A stretch of DNA of 64,000 nucleotides, taken from assembly GCF_002860285.1 (NCBI RefSeq), contig NZ_PGVF01000027.1, positions 62,001 to 126,000 of the forward strand, given 5' to 3'. The stretch is from Bacillus sp. M6-12. Lineage in GTDB: Bacteria; Bacillota; Bacilli; Bacillales; DSM-1321. The notes below the pieces were generated by a model. The model saw only the letters and a list, made by a program, of their open reading frames with translations, was not told the DNA's origin and ran no database searches. A program made the translations under genes and the position numbers. Positions 37,106 to 45,734 of this stretch are shown piece after piece. Every line of letters starts with the position of its first letter. Positions within the stretch are counted from its first letter, which is position 1.

Positions 37106-38176
37106 TTGGAATCGATTGAACAAATTGCTGAGAAAATCCTCATTCAGGCCTTGGATGCTGCTGCTACAGATATCCATATCCTCCCCCGGAAAGGTGAACC
37201 GCTCGTCCAATTCCGTATAGGCGATAAGCTAACCCCGCAAAAACTATTAAACAAACATGAATCAGAACGGCTTATATCCCATTTCAAATTCCTTGCCTCA
37301 ATGGACATCGGTGAGAAAAGGAGACCTCAAAACGGTGCAATTACGCTGTCCGCTAATGGAAAACAAGTAGGATTAAGGCTGTCCACGCTTCCTGCTTCTC
37401 CATCTGAAAGCCTCGTCATCCGCCTGATTCCCCAGCACAATATTCTACCGCTGCAGCAGCTCTCACTTTTTCCAGCATATGCCCGCAAGCTGATGGCCCT
37501 GTTGAAACATTCCCACGGTATGATAATATTTACCGGGCCGACCGGAAGCGGCAAGACCACCACTTTATATTCCCTGCTCCATCATGCCCGGGAATTGATA
37601 AATCGGAATGTCATTACCCTGGAAGACCCCATCGAAAATGAATCGGATAAAATGCTCCAGGTGCAAATTAATGAAAAAGCCGGGATTACCTATTCCGTCG
37701 GCCTTAAAGCCGTTCTGAGGCATGATCCGGATATCATAATGGTAGGTGAAATCCGGGATGCCGAGACGGCAAAAATTGCTGTTCGTGCTGCAATGACAGG
37801 ACATTTAATTTTAACAACGATGCATACAAGAAATGCAAAGGGAGCGGTCTACCGTCTTTTGGAGTTCGGGGTAAGCTGGCTCGAAATAGAACAGACACTG
37901 ATTGCTGTAACTGCCCAAAGACTGCTGGAACTAAACTGTCCTCATTGCGGGAATGAATGCACCGGTATATGTACCATGAAACATAATAAGCGGGCGAGCG
38001 TTTATGAATTACTGCATGGAAAGGACTTAGCAAATACACTCCTTGAAGTCCAGGGCGTAAGGGAAAAGAGCACATACCGGCAGCTGAAAAATGAAATCGG
38101 AAAGGCTGTGGCTTTGGGCTATGTAAAATCCAAGGAGTACGAACGGTGGGTGAATGCTAATGAAGAAGAAACCTAA
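37106..38176 (+). CDS. comGA: Competence pilus assembly ATPase ComGA
   Basis: A 356-residue GspE/PilB-type ATPase that powers the competence pseudopilus. Walker A is GPTGSGKTTT (near residue 144), the Asp and His boxes surround DPDIIMVGEIRDAETAKIA and LTTMHTRNA, and a zinc-type CPHCGNECTGIC segment lies near residue 275. It is shorter than full PilB, as usual for ComGA. The start is TTG eight bases after AGGAGGTGA. It is the first gene of comGA-GB-GC-GD-GE-GF-GG, all present here. Confidence 0.95.
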   Translation: MESIEQIAEKILIQALDAAATDIHILPRKGEPLVQFRIGDKLTPQKLLNKHESERLISHFKFLASMDIGEKRRPQNGAITLSANGKQVGLRLSTLPASPSESLVIRLIPQHNILPLQQLSLFPAYARKLMALLKHSHGMIIFTGPTGSGKTTTLYSLLHHARELINRNVITLEDPIENESDKMLQVQINEKAGITYSVGLKAVLRHDPDIIMVGEIRDAETAKIAVRAAMTGHLILTTMHTRNAKGAVYRLLEFGVSWLEIEQTLIAVTAQRLLELNCPHCGNECTGICTMKHNKRASVYELLHGKDLANTLLEVQGVREKSTYRQLKNEIGKAVALGYVKSKEYERWVNANEEET

Positions 38177-39194
38177 ATGGAATGTCAAAAGCCAGGGTCA
38201 ATTTTTGCTGGATCTTGGCGAACTTCTTGATCAAGGCTATCCATTGCTGCACGCCCTCCAATTCATTGGACTGCAGCTGCCGCCTAAAAAGGAGTTCGTT
38301 ATTACGGAGGCAATTGTTCTGCTAAGGAGCGGAGAGCCTCTCCATAAAGTTCTCCATACCATCGGGTTTCACCCCCAGCTGATCAGCTTTATTTTCTATG
38401 CCGAGCAATACGGCAATCTTGCGTATGCTTTAAAGGAAGGCGGTACTTTTTGGAGCCGAAGAAGTTCAGAATTGGAAAAAATGAAGAAGCTGCTGCTTTA
38501 TCCAATGTTTCTGATTGTATTTGTCGGGAACGTGTTTTTTATCCTTCAGAAAATGCTCCTGCCAAAATTCGAAACATTATTCCAATCCATGGATGCTGAG
38601 ACAAGCATCTTCCTCCGGTTAATCAGTGCAGCTTCTGCGGTTCTCCCTTACCTCCCAGCTGTTTTCCTGCTCCTGTTTTTTCTCTTTTATATGCTCAAAA
38701 CCTGCTGGTTCAGCAAGCTTTCCTCTCTTAAACAACGTTTAATCCTTTTGAACATCCCAGTTGCCGGTGCATTTATCAGGCTCTATGATACTCATTTTTT
38801 TTCAAGCCAGTTCAGTGGCCTTCTCTCAGGCGGTCTATCGATTAATGAAAGCATCTCTTTATTTGCACAAAATTCCCGGCAGCCCTTTTATCAGGAGCTC
38901 TGTTTAGAAATTAGAAGCGAATTGGCAGAGGGAAGAGCCCTGGAAGACATTTTCCGTTCTCTTCCTTATTTCGAAAAGCATATCAGCGTAATCGTTGCAA
39001 ACGGGCAAAAGTACGGCAGGCTTGACAAGGAACTTATGCATTACAGCAGATACCTTTTAAAGGGGCTGGAAGAGCGGACATCCGCGGGACTGAGGATTAT
39101 CCAGCCTATCCTCTTTTCAGCTGTTGGCCTGCTGATTGTATCTATTTATCTGGCAGTATTAATGCCAATGTTTTCATTGCTAAATGAACTGTAA
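38154..39194 (+). CDS. comGB: Competence pilus membrane protein ComGB
   Basis: A 346-residue GspF/PilC-type polytopic protein, the platform of the DNA-uptake pilus, with two duplicated GspF domains and three membrane segments (MFLIVFVGNVFFILQKMLL, SAVLPYLPAVFLLLFF, SAVGLLIVSIYLAVLM). It overlaps the end of comGA by 23 bases; a second ATG at 38160 is an equally good start. Length is slightly above the B. subtilis protein. Confidence 0.94.
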   Translation: MLMKKKPKWNVKSQGQFLLDLGELLDQGYPLLHALQFIGLQLPPKKEFVITEAIVLLRSGEPLHKVLHTIGFHPQLISFIFYAEQYGNLAYALKEGGTFWSRRSSELEKMKKLLLYPMFLIVFVGNVFFILQKMLLPKFETLFQSMDAETSIFLRLISAASAVLPYLPAVFLLLFFLFYMLKTCWFSKLSSLKQRLILLNIPVAGAFIRLYDTHFFSSQFSGLLSGGLSINESISLFAQNSRQPFYQELCLEIRSELAEGRALEDIFRSLPYFEKHISVIVANGQKYGRLDKELMHYSRYLLKGLEERTSAGLRIIQPILFSAVGLLIVSIYLAVLMPMFSLLNEL

Positions 39195-39206
39195 GGAGGA
39201 TATATT

Positions 39207-39509
39207 TTGAACCAAAAGGGTTTTACTTTAATTGAAATGCTAGTCGTGCTGCTAGTAATATCGATTCTGCTAATTATCACTGTGCCGAATATAACAAAGC
39301 ACCAATCAACTATTCAGGATAAGGGGTGTGCCGCGTTTATCAAGATGGTTCAAGCGCAGGTACAGGCTTATCAGATTGATAAAAATGTGTTGCCTGCCAG
39401 CGTTGACCAGTTGAAAACTGGAGGTTATCTCAAAGAAACATCCTGCCCGAACGGAGATCCTATTGCAATAAGTGCTGAAGGGGAGGTTACTCTTGCCGCA
39501 GCTCCATAG
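39207..39509 (+). CDS. comGC: Major competence pseudopilin ComGC
   Basis: A 100-residue major pseudopilin. The prepilin leader is only six residues (MNQKG before FTLIEML), cut and N-methylated at the Phe by ComC. The usual Glu at +5 and hydrophobic helix (VVLLVISILLIITVPN) follow. Two cysteines (KGCAAFIK and ETSCPNGDP) fit the intramolecular disulfide known for ComGC. The start is TTG eight bases after AAGGAGGA. Confidence 0.95.
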   Translation: MNQKGFTLIEMLVVLLVISILLIITVPNITKHQSTIQDKGCAAFIKMVQAQVQAYQIDKNVLPASVDQLKTGGYLKETSCPNGDPIAISAEGEVTLAAAP

Positions 39510-39960
39510 ATTAATCCCATATCAGGGCAAAGGGCAAAAGGGTTTTACACTTTCAGAGATATTAATTGTTCTGTCGATTTTCATAATGTTATTCACGCTT
39601 AGCAGCAGCCTGTATCCCCATTTCATCAGGGAATATAGACTAAAGCTATTTCTTAATCAGCTCAGCACAGACCTTTTATATGCCCATCAGTACGCAATTT
39701 CACACCAAGTCCATGTTTCCGTGATCATTGATAAAAATACCCGGAGATATTTAGTCCAATCCTACTTGGATGGTACCTTACTGCAGCGTGACATACCGAA
39801 GGGCATCAATATTAAAAGGGGCACCCTTGATTTTATTGTCTATTTTACATCGACAGGCAGTGTAAGCCAGTCCGGAACATGGATAATTTATGATGAACGT
39901 TCCACATATAATATGATACTGAACTTTGGACAAGGGAGATTCCGGTTTGAGAAGGTCTGA
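39493..39960 (+). CDS. comGD: Minor pseudopilin ComGD
   Basis: About 155 residues from TTG 39493, six bases after AAGGGGAGG inside the end of comGC. A prepilin site is visible as GQKG before FTLSEILIVLS. The hydrophobic N-terminal helix is followed by a soluble pilin head rich in beta-strands (VSVIIDKNTRRYLVQSYLD). It overlaps comGC and comGE, in keeping with the tightly packed comG operon. Confidence 0.9.
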   Translation: MPQLHRLIPYQGKGQKGFTLSEILIVLSIFIMLFTLSSSLYPHFIREYRLKLFLNQLSTDLLYAHQYAISHQVHVSVIIDKNTRRYLVQSYLDGTLLQRDIPKGINIKRGTLDFIVYFTSTGSVSQSGTWIIYDERSTYNMILNFGQGRFRFEKV

Positions 39961-40279
39961 GGGATATATTTATGTAGAAATGCTGGCAGGATTTTTCGTA
40001 TGTTGTTTTATTGGTTTTTCGCTCCTCCCGATGTTCACTGCTATCAATTCTGCACGAAAAAATGCAGAATTGGATACTAAAGCTGCCCATCTGCTATATA
40101 AACAGCTGGAGGCGTATATGGAGGGAGAAACATTACCATTAACAAATGAGCTTGACAGCGGAACATTCGATATAACATGGAGCATGCCTTCTGACTATCC
40201 AGGATTTATGGAAGGATGTCTGAAATATGAATCATTTGAAGGGAAAAGCAGGACGATTTGTGATCTTGCGAAAAGATAG
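39947..40279 (+). CDS. comGE: Minor pseudopilin ComGE
   Basis: About 110 residues from TTG 39947, ten bases after GGGAG, overlapping the comGD end. A pilin-like N-terminus is seen (RRSEG before YIYVEMLAGFFVC), with Glu at +5 and a hydrophobic helix, then a small C-terminal domain. Diverged, as ComGE usually is. The start could also be the TTG at 39926. Confidence 0.85.
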   Translation: MRRSEGYIYVEMLAGFFVCCFIGFSLLPMFTAINSARKNAELDTKAAHLLYKQLEAYMEGETLPLTNELDSGTFDITWSMPSDYPGFMEGCLKYESFEGKSRTICDLAKR

Positions 40280-40700
40280 CGGATTCACTTTAATTGAGAT
40301 GTTATTTTCCCTAGTCATTTTGTGTTTTATCGCTTCATTCGCACTGCAAATGTTTACCATGGCTCAAAAATGGCTGCCGGATGCCCGCAGCCTAAATCCC
40401 CTGGAGTGGGAAGTCTTTCTAAACCAGACAAAAAAGGAAGTACGAAGGTCAAATAGCATGAACGTGGTAAATAATACTCTTCAGCTGGGGCATGGGAGTG
40501 ACATAATAACAATTGAAAAATATCAGGATAAATTGAGACGCAGGCTTAATGGAACAGGACATGACCCAATGCTCCAGAATATCGCTGCTGTTAAATTTAT
40601 TGAACACACTTCTGCCGTGGAAATTTTGGTTACTGATAAGAAGGGCAAGGTTTATCAATGTACGTTAAGGCCTTATATGAGCGGGGGAGGGAGGCGGTGA
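40260..40700 (+). CDS. comGF: Minor pseudopilin ComGF
   Basis: From GTG 40260 the protein has 146 residues and a short leader (ILRKDSG before FTLIEMLFSLVILCFI), the best placed prepilin site. AGCAGGA lies upstream. A longer frame from ATG 40227 is possible. The remainder matches the ComGF pattern (LNPLEWEVFLNQTKKEVRRS and LRRRLNGTGHDPML). It overlaps comGE and comGG. Confidence 0.88.
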   Translation: MILRKDSGFTLIEMLFSLVILCFIASFALQMFTMAQKWLPDARSLNPLEWEVFLNQTKKEVRRSNSMNVVNNTLQLGHGSDIITIEKYQDKLRRRLNGTGHDPMLQNIAAVKFIEHTSAVEILVTDKKGKVYQCTLRPYMSGGGRR

Positions 40701-41077
40701 ATAATCAGCGAGGTTCTGTTTTTCCGCTAGTAATTATATTGGCATCAGTATTTTTGCTGATGGTTATCTCTGCTGCTGAAATTTATGTATCAGAAAAGAA
40801 GTTTCAACAGGAAACCAGGGAAAAATTAATGCTTGATCATTTAATACGGCTGGCAGCGGAGGAATTGTTAACAGAATTAGAGAATGCTGAGGGAGCAGTG
40901 ATGTATGATGGGATCTATTTTTATCCGAAGGGAGATGTCTACTATCAAGTAAGTAAATTGAATGAAGAGGAGCTCCTTATAGTCTTATTTGGATCTACGA
41001 TTGGCAATCGTAAAGTAGAAGTGAAGTTTCGCTACAGCCTTCCGGCACAAAAGATGATAGAATGGATAGAAAAATAG
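40697..41077 (+). CDS. comGG: Competence protein ComGG
   Basis: 126 residues from GTG 40697, whose TGA overlap with the comGF stop and GGGAGG upstream settle the start over the ATG at 40658. The N-terminus NNQRGSVFPLVIILASVFLL is a pilin-like helix with a degenerate processing site, as known for ComGG. It is the last comG gene. The length is close to the B. subtilis protein (124). Confidence 0.88.
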   Translation: MNNQRGSVFPLVIILASVFLLMVISAAEIYVSEKKFQQETREKLMLDHLIRLAAEELLTELENAEGAVMYDGIYFYPKGDVYYQVSKLNEEELLIVLFGSTIGNRKVEVKFRYSLPAQKMIEWIEK

Positions 41078-41099
41078 CGCATGCACGGAGGGTGGCACT

Positions 41100-41600
41100 A
41101 TGAGGGCAATTTATATAACTGGCTTTATGGGTTCAGGGAAAACAACTGTGGGAAAGCATTTGAGTGAGATGCTGAACCTTCCGGTTTTTGATACGGATGA
41201 GCAAGTGGAAAGTAATGAAAGAATGAGTATTTCCGAGATTTTTTCACATAAAGGGGAGCTGGCATTCAGGCAGCTGGAATCGGACATGCTCCGTAAACTT
41301 CCGACTGCGGATTGTGTCATTACTACTGGCGGCGGGATCATTCTTAGGAGAGAGAACAGGGTATGGATGAGGGAAAACGGCTATTATGTGTATCTCTTTT
41401 GCGAACCGGAGGAGGTTTTGCATAGACTCGCCGATGATGAAACCCGGCCGTTAATTAGCGGTGAGAAGAAAAAAGATCTGCTGCCCCTATTCTCATCACG
41501 GAAGGCGTTATATGAAGAAGCGGAGTATCATATCGATACAACAGGGAAAAGCATTGAAGCGATAGCTGCTGAAATTCTAGGAAGTATAAAAACAGCCTGA
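41100..41600 (+). CDS. aroK: Shikimate kinase
   Basis: A 166-residue shikimate kinase, fifth step of the shikimate pathway to chorismate and aromatic amino acids. Walker A is GFMGSGKTTVGK (residues 8-19). The shikimate-binding residues lie in DTDEQVE, FRQLESDML and TTGGGIILRRENR. The LID region has DDETRPLISG. GGAGG precedes the ATG. It follows comGG by 22 bases. Confidence 0.95.
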   Translation: MRAIYITGFMGSGKTTVGKHLSEMLNLPVFDTDEQVESNERMSISEIFSHKGELAFRQLESDMLRKLPTADCVITTGGGIILRRENRVWMRENGYYVYLFCEPEEVLHRLADDETRPLISGEKKKDLLPLFSSRKALYEEAEYHIDTTGKSIEAIAAEILGSIKTA

Positions 41601-41629
41601 AGAGGATATACTGCATATGGGTGGTAAAA

Positions 41630-41818
41630 GTGAAGACAAATGATTATGTAAAATACATGACACAGCAAGTCGTTAAACAAATGGCTGTGCCCAAAGAAGA
41701 CCGAAGGCAGCATCGTCTGCAAAGGAAGCTTGAAAAACAGCCTTTTTCAAGCAAATGGTTCGGAGTCATCCCGCTTGCTATAAAAATGCTGTTCCAAAGA
41801 AAAAAGAATCGCTTATAA
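41630..41818 (+). CDS. yqzE: YqzE family protein
   Basis: 62 residues from GTG 41630, with GGGTGG about five to seven bases upstream, starting MKTNDYVKYMTQQVVKQMAV. It is highly basic with a C-terminal hydrophobic patch (WFGVIPLAIKMLFQRKK). It matches the YqzE family, found next to comG and yqhG/H in Bacillus; function unknown. It is the last conserved gene before the catabolic island. Confidence 0.88.
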   Translation: MKTNDYVKYMTQQVVKQMAVPKEDRRQHRLQRKLEKQPFSSKWFGVIPLAIKMLFQRKKNRL

Positions 41819-41835
41819 GAAAATCTAAAGCGCCC

Positions 41836-41868
41836 TGGAGCTAGACATCTGTAAAAGAGCCTGCTGAT
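41836..41868. repeat. Left direct repeat of the catabolic island
   Basis: A 33-base sequence starting TGGAGCTAGACATCTGTAAA and ending CCTGCTGAT. It recurs at 52010-52042 with one difference. It joins part of the dispersed repeat (GCGCC-TGGAGCTAGACATCTG) to the first half of the ZIP-side terminator, which is cut off here. Confidence 0.85.
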
Positions 41869-41889
41869 AATTGGGACTGACCTCGTAGA

Positions 41890-41990
41890 ATGAGAGAAAT
41901 AAAAACACCTTTAAGTTGAAAGACGGGTATGGAATACCTAAAAGCAACTTGGAGGTGTTTTTCTATGAGTGCAACTTATCGAGCTTCACT
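41890..41990 (+). other. Possible insertion-sequence remnant or leader
   Basis: ACACCTTTAAGTTG can pair with CAACTTGGAGGTGT, covering a GGAGGTG ribosome site followed by an ATG that opens only a ten-codon frame (MSATYRASL). The layout recalls the start of a truncated transposase gene but no transposase sequence remains. It lies just inside the left boundary of the island. Confidence 0.3.
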
Positions 41991-42045
41991 GTGAACCATT
42001 TCAATTCTCATGCCGTTTCATTAATAGGCAGCTCATTTATATATC

Positions 42046-43290
42046 TTACTTAGCCTTTTGCTTTAATGAACTAGATTTATTTATGCTTTCTTGAGAGATT
42101 ACATATTGGTTTTTACCGGCATCCATTCCAACAATGAAGAGAAGAATAGTTACAGCAATCAGTATAAGTAAAGGGATAGTCCAACTGTGGGTAATATCAT
42201 GGATAAAGCCGAAAAGAGTCGGAAAAATTGCCGCAATTATATACCCTACTGATTGAGCCATTCCTGATAACTCTGCTGCTTGATTTGCGTTATATGTACG
42301 AAGGGTAAAAAACATCGTAGCCAAGCCAAATGCAGCCCCAATGGCAAAACCCAAAAGTATAGCATATAACGGTGCTAACAATGTAATTCCACTAAGAAGA
42401 CCAAAGCAGCCAAGGAGTAAACAGATCACAACGAAACCGACAAGACTCCGTTGGTTTGAACTGCGGCCAGCCAAAATGGGCACTATGAATGTTGCTGGCA
42501 GGCTGGCGAATTGTGCTAACGATAGAAGCCACCCTGCAGCTGTTTGGCTCATCCCTTGCTGATGAAGAATGGTAGGAAACCAGGCGAAAATGGAATAAGT
42601 GATCGATGATTGCAACCCCATGAAAAAAGCTACTTTCCAGGCTAGGCCCGAGTGCCATAAAGTATTCTCTTGTTTTGGAGAATTCGATGGCCGATGATGA
42701 ACACGCAGCTGAGGGATCCAGAATAAAATGGACAGAATAGATAAGAAAACCCAGAACACAAGGGCATTACGCCATCCATAACCGAACCCTTGGGTAAGAG
42801 TAATACTTATACCTGAGGCAATCGCTGCCCATAGATTCAAAGAAACGGAGTATGTACCTGTCATGAGACCTACTTTGTTTGGAAATTCGCGTTTGATCAA
42901 GCCTGGTAAAAGCACATTACAAACTGCAATAGCTATGCCTAGCAAGGCTGTACCGATAAACAGGGTATTGATAAACGGCACAGAACGCAAAAGAATCCCT
43001 GTTGCTAACAAAAGCAAAGCTCCAAACAATGTGTACTCTATACCAAAACGCCGTGCAATTTTTGGGGCAAGAATGGAAAAAAAGGCAAACGCTAGCAATG
43101 GTAATGTAGTTAATAAACCCGCTGACGTATTGGAAATTCCTGTATCTTGCCGAATCGTTTCAATAATAGGCCCTACACTTGTAATAGGTGCCCTAAGATT
43201 AGCGCCCGCAAAAATGATTCCCAGGATGAGTACCCAAATTCCAAACTTGGTAGAATCATTTGTATGTGATATATCTTCCTTTGAAAGCAT
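42046..43290 (-). CDS. CynX/NimT-type MFS transporter
   Basis: A 414-residue major facilitator with twelve membrane helices. The N-terminal FAGANLRAPITSVGPIIETI is the hallmark of the CynX/NimT (cyanate/2-nitroimidazole, YycB-like) subfamily. Motif A appears as APKIARRFGIEYTLFGALLL. A GGAGGAT site precedes the ATG. It transports small anions or exports drugs; the substrate is not deducible. It lies behind the LysR gene on the same strand, separated by about 250 bases including a terminator. Confidence 0.88.
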   Translation of the reverse strand: MLSKEDISHTNDSTKFGIWVLILGIIFAGANLRAPITSVGPIIETIRQDTGISNTSAGLLTTLPLLAFAFFSILAPKIARRFGIEYTLFGALLLLATGILLRSVPFINTLFIGTALLGIAIAVCNVLLPGLIKREFPNKVGLMTGTYSVSLNLWAAIASGISITLTQGFGYGWRNALVFWVFLSILSILFWIPQLRVHHRPSNSPKQENTLWHSGLAWKVAFFMGLQSSITYSIFAWFPTILHQQGMSQTAAGWLLSLAQFASLPATFIVPILAGRSSNQRSLVGFVVICLLLGCFGLLSGITLLAPLYAILLGFAIGAAFGLATMFFTLRTYNANQAAELSGMAQSVGYIIAAIFPTLFGFIHDITHSWTIPLLILIAVTILLFIVGMDAGKNQYVISQESINKSSSLKQKAK

Positions 43291-43387
43291 GTTAATCCTC
43301 CTTTAGCATTCGAATGTTCGGTAAATTGGAAAAAACTCCTTGATGGCAGTGGTTTTTTTGTAATTCTTATATCATTCTATAAAAATA

Positions 43388-43418
43388 CCCTTCAGACCTT
43401 GTTCTGAAGGGATTTTTT
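43388..43418. terminator. Terminator downstream of the LysR gene
   Basis: CCCTTCAGA pairs with TCTGAAGGG around CCTTGT. The T-run is best on the plus strand, with a shorter one on the minus. Confidence 0.75.
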
Positions 43419-43537
43419 TCTTGTAACCCAGATTCAATATGTATATTTGAACTTATATGTATTCAATGAATGGAATATTCCTGGCAGATGTGTTTCCAAG
43501 GCTGGGTATCAATTGCTGTTTTTGCAAAAAGACACTC

Positions 43538-44440
43538 CTACTTCTTTATGTCCTGGAAAACTTCTATTTCTTTACAAAAATTAAGGAAGGAATACACCAA
43601 TGGGGAGGTTTCATTTTTTCTCCAAGCCACAATGGTTTCTGCACTAGGTGTAGAGTTATCAAACATTCGGTATACGACACCTTTATTGTATAAAAATTGA
43701 GTGGAATAAGGAACTAATGCAATCCCAATTTCAGATGCAGCAAGTGCAATTGCTGTTTGCATTTCAGGAGCTTCATAAACGATGTTAGGACTAAATCCGG
43801 CATCGTAACATAGCTTCATAATTGCATCATAAAATTTAGGTCCCACAATGTTTCGTGGATATAGAATAATAGGCTTGTCTTTTAAAGAAGAGAGAGGTAA
43901 TGGGTCACCCAGTTCCAGTAGAGGGTGGCCTTCCGGGAGTGCGGCGACCCAAGGTTCACGCCGGATCGTTTCAAAATTAAGTATATCATTGGTAGTTGGG
44001 GGACGCATGATTCCAATATCAATCTTTCCCTTACTTAATTGTTCAATTTGGACTGGTGTATGCATTTGTAAAAGGGTAATGTCGACTTTTGGAAATCGTT
44101 TACGATATCCTTTCATTAATGGAATAATGTCATAATTTGCTGAACCTACGAAAGCCATTACGAGGCTTCCAGTTTCGCCACGGTGAGCCCACCGCGCGAT
44201 GTTTTGGGCATGATCTAGCTGGGATAGTAATTTTCTGGATTCTTCCAGGAACAATGTTCCAGCTATTGTTAACTCCACATTGCGGTTGTTGCGTTTAAAC
44301 AGAGGAACACCCAGTTCTTTTTCTAGGTTCTTTATCTGGATACTTAAAGGCGGTTGTGCCATATGCAGCCGCTTAGCAGCTCTGCCAAAATGCAATTCCT
44401 CTGCAACAGCAATAAAATATCTCAGATACCTTAACTCCAT
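43538..44440 (-). CDS. LysR-family transcriptional regulator
   Basis: A 300-residue LysR-type regulator. The N-terminal winged helix is standard (MELRYLRYFIAVAEELHFGR, then LSIQIKNLEKELGVPLFKRN), and the rest is the co-inducer domain. Similarity in the AKRLHMAQPPLS region is to the BenM/CatM/AlsR group, which sense aromatic or small acids. It is divergent from the 2-oxoacid dehydrogenase operon, so it most likely activates that operon in response to its substrate. Palindromes in the shared 217-base intergenic region are candidate binding sites. Confidence 0.93.
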   Translation of the reverse strand: MELRYLRYFIAVAEELHFGRAAKRLHMAQPPLSIQIKNLEKELGVPLFKRNNRNVELTIAGTLFLEESRKLLSQLDHAQNIARWAHRGETGSLVMAFVGSANYDIIPLMKGYRKRFPKVDITLLQMHTPVQIEQLSKGKIDIGIMRPPTTNDILNFETIRREPWVAALPEGHPLLELGDPLPLSSLKDKPIILYPRNIVGPKFYDAIMKLCYDAGFSPNIVYEAPEMQTAIALAASEIGIALVPYSTQFLYNKGVVYRMFDNSTPSAETIVAWRKNETSPLVYSFLNFCKEIEVFQDIKK

Positions 44441-44465
44441 TTAGAATCCCCTTCTCTTTTTTTTT

Positions 44466-44537
44466 ATAATATCTCACAAGTATTATTTTATAGTCAAATA
44501 GATATTTGAAACACAATTAAAATATTAATAAAATTGT
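44466..44537. promoter_or_regulatory. Three palindromes between lysR and the E1 alpha gene
   Basis: ATAATA-N9-TATTAT (44466-44486), CAAATAGATATTTG (44495-44508) and ACAATT-N13-AATTGT (44513-44537) follow each other. All three are perfect inverted repeats with AT-rich arms, as LysR sites (T-N11-A) often are. They are candidate operators for the divergent regulator. Confidence 0.5.
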
Positions 44538-44602
44538 GGAAGATACACTTTTTCACCTAAATAAATGCTCATAAACCATTTATTTGGAAGGTTATTCCAA
44601 TT

Positions 44603-44616
44603 TGTAAGCGCTTTAA
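44603..44616 (+). promoter_or_regulatory. cre-like CcpA site before E1 alpha
   Basis: TGTAAGCGCTTTAA fits the catabolite-response consensus at all but one fixed position. It lies about 40 bases before the E1 alpha start, where a CcpA roadblock or promoter repression would work. Confidence 0.55.
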
Positions 44617-44657
44617 TAAGTGGGCATGCGAAAAAATACATAATAGGAGGGAAAAAA

Positions 44658-45728
44658 ATGGATTATGCTCCTCGTTTTGATATGGTTCGTGTCATAAATG
44701 ACGACGGAAGTATTGTAAAAGGGCAATCGGTAGATTTAGATGATGAAGAATTATTGGATCTTTACAGAAAAATGCTATTTTCAAGAATTCTAGATGAAAA
44801 AGTCTTTCGATTACAGCGCCAGGGGAGAATTGGGACGTATCCGCCATTTAGGGGCCAGGAGGCTGCACAAGTGGGTAGTGCAACCGTCCTTGAACAATCC
44901 GATTGGATGTTTCCTTATGGAAGAGATCTATGTGCCACTTTGATGTTTGGAAAGGAAATTGTCACTGCACTTTTATATTTTGCCGGTCATTATAACGGAG
45001 GAACCGTAAAAGAAGGAGTCAATATATTTCCTTATGGTATCATGATTCCTCCTCAAATCCCTCAGGCTGTCGGTGCCGCTTGGGCATTCAGGCTTCGAAA
45101 TGAGAAAAATATTGCTTTAACTTACTTTGGGGATGGAGCAACGTCAAAGGGTGACTTTCATGAGGGATTAAATATCGCCTCGGTTTTTAAAGCACCTGTA
45201 GTCTTTTTTTGCCAAAATAATCAATGGTCTATCAGTGTCCCTTTTTCAAAACAAACGGCTACACCTACAATTGCACAAAAATCAATAGCTTATGGCATGC
45301 CGGGGGTTCTGGTCGATGGCAATGATATTCTTGCTGTCCGCAAAGTTACGCAAGAAGCAATTGAACATGCAAGGAGCGGAAAAGGGCCAACATTAATTGA
45401 AGCATTGACTTACCGTGTACAGCCCCATACCACAGCAGATGATCCTACGCGTTACCAGGATTTAACGATAGTGGAGGAATGGAAAACACGCGATCCTTTG
45501 GAAAGATACCAGAAGTTTTTAGAAACAAGAGGTATTTGGGAGAAGTTTGAATTAGAGAGGGAACTGGAAGAGATCAATGAAGAGATTTCAAAAGCAGTCG
45601 AAGAGTTTGAAAAAACCCCAAAAACAAAACTTGAGGACATATTTGAAAGGGTCTACACAGAGATGACAGAGGATCTTCGCAAACAGAAAGATGAAGTAAT
45701 AAACTTTAGTAATACAGCGGGGAGGTAG
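44658..45728 (+). CDS. 2-oxoacid dehydrogenase E1 alpha subunit (PdhA-like)
   Basis: 356 residues from ATG 44658, eight bases after GGAGGG; an upstream frame from 44565 is not supported. This is the thiamine-diphosphate subunit of a 2-oxoacid dehydrogenase complex. The ThDP motif is YFGDGATSKGDFHEGLN, ending in FFCQNNQWSIS; the substrate region has PPFRGQEAAQVGS. It resembles PdhA more than acetoin or branched-chain subunits, but the 2-oxoacid used here is unknown. It heads E1 alpha, E1 beta, E2, E3 with short gaps. Confidence 0.92.
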   Translation: MDYAPRFDMVRVINDDGSIVKGQSVDLDDEELLDLYRKMLFSRILDEKVFRLQRQGRIGTYPPFRGQEAAQVGSATVLEQSDWMFPYGRDLCATLMFGKEIVTALLYFAGHYNGGTVKEGVNIFPYGIMIPPQIPQAVGAAWAFRLRNEKNIALTYFGDGATSKGDFHEGLNIASVFKAPVVFFCQNNQWSISVPFSKQTATPTIAQKSIAYGMPGVLVDGNDILAVRKVTQEAIEHARSGKGPTLIEALTYRVQPHTTADDPTRYQDLTIVEEWKTRDPLERYQKFLETRGIWEKFELERELEEINEEISKAVEEFEKTPKTKLEDIFERVYTEMTEDLRKQKDEVINFSNTAGR

Positions 45729-45734
45729 GGTTTT

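Noticed and set aside
36784-37143. 119-codon minus-strand frame in the gap before comGA
   Set aside because: It is AT-driven (poly-Lys, Phe, Ile, Leu), has no ribosome site, overlaps the comGA start and resembles no protein family.
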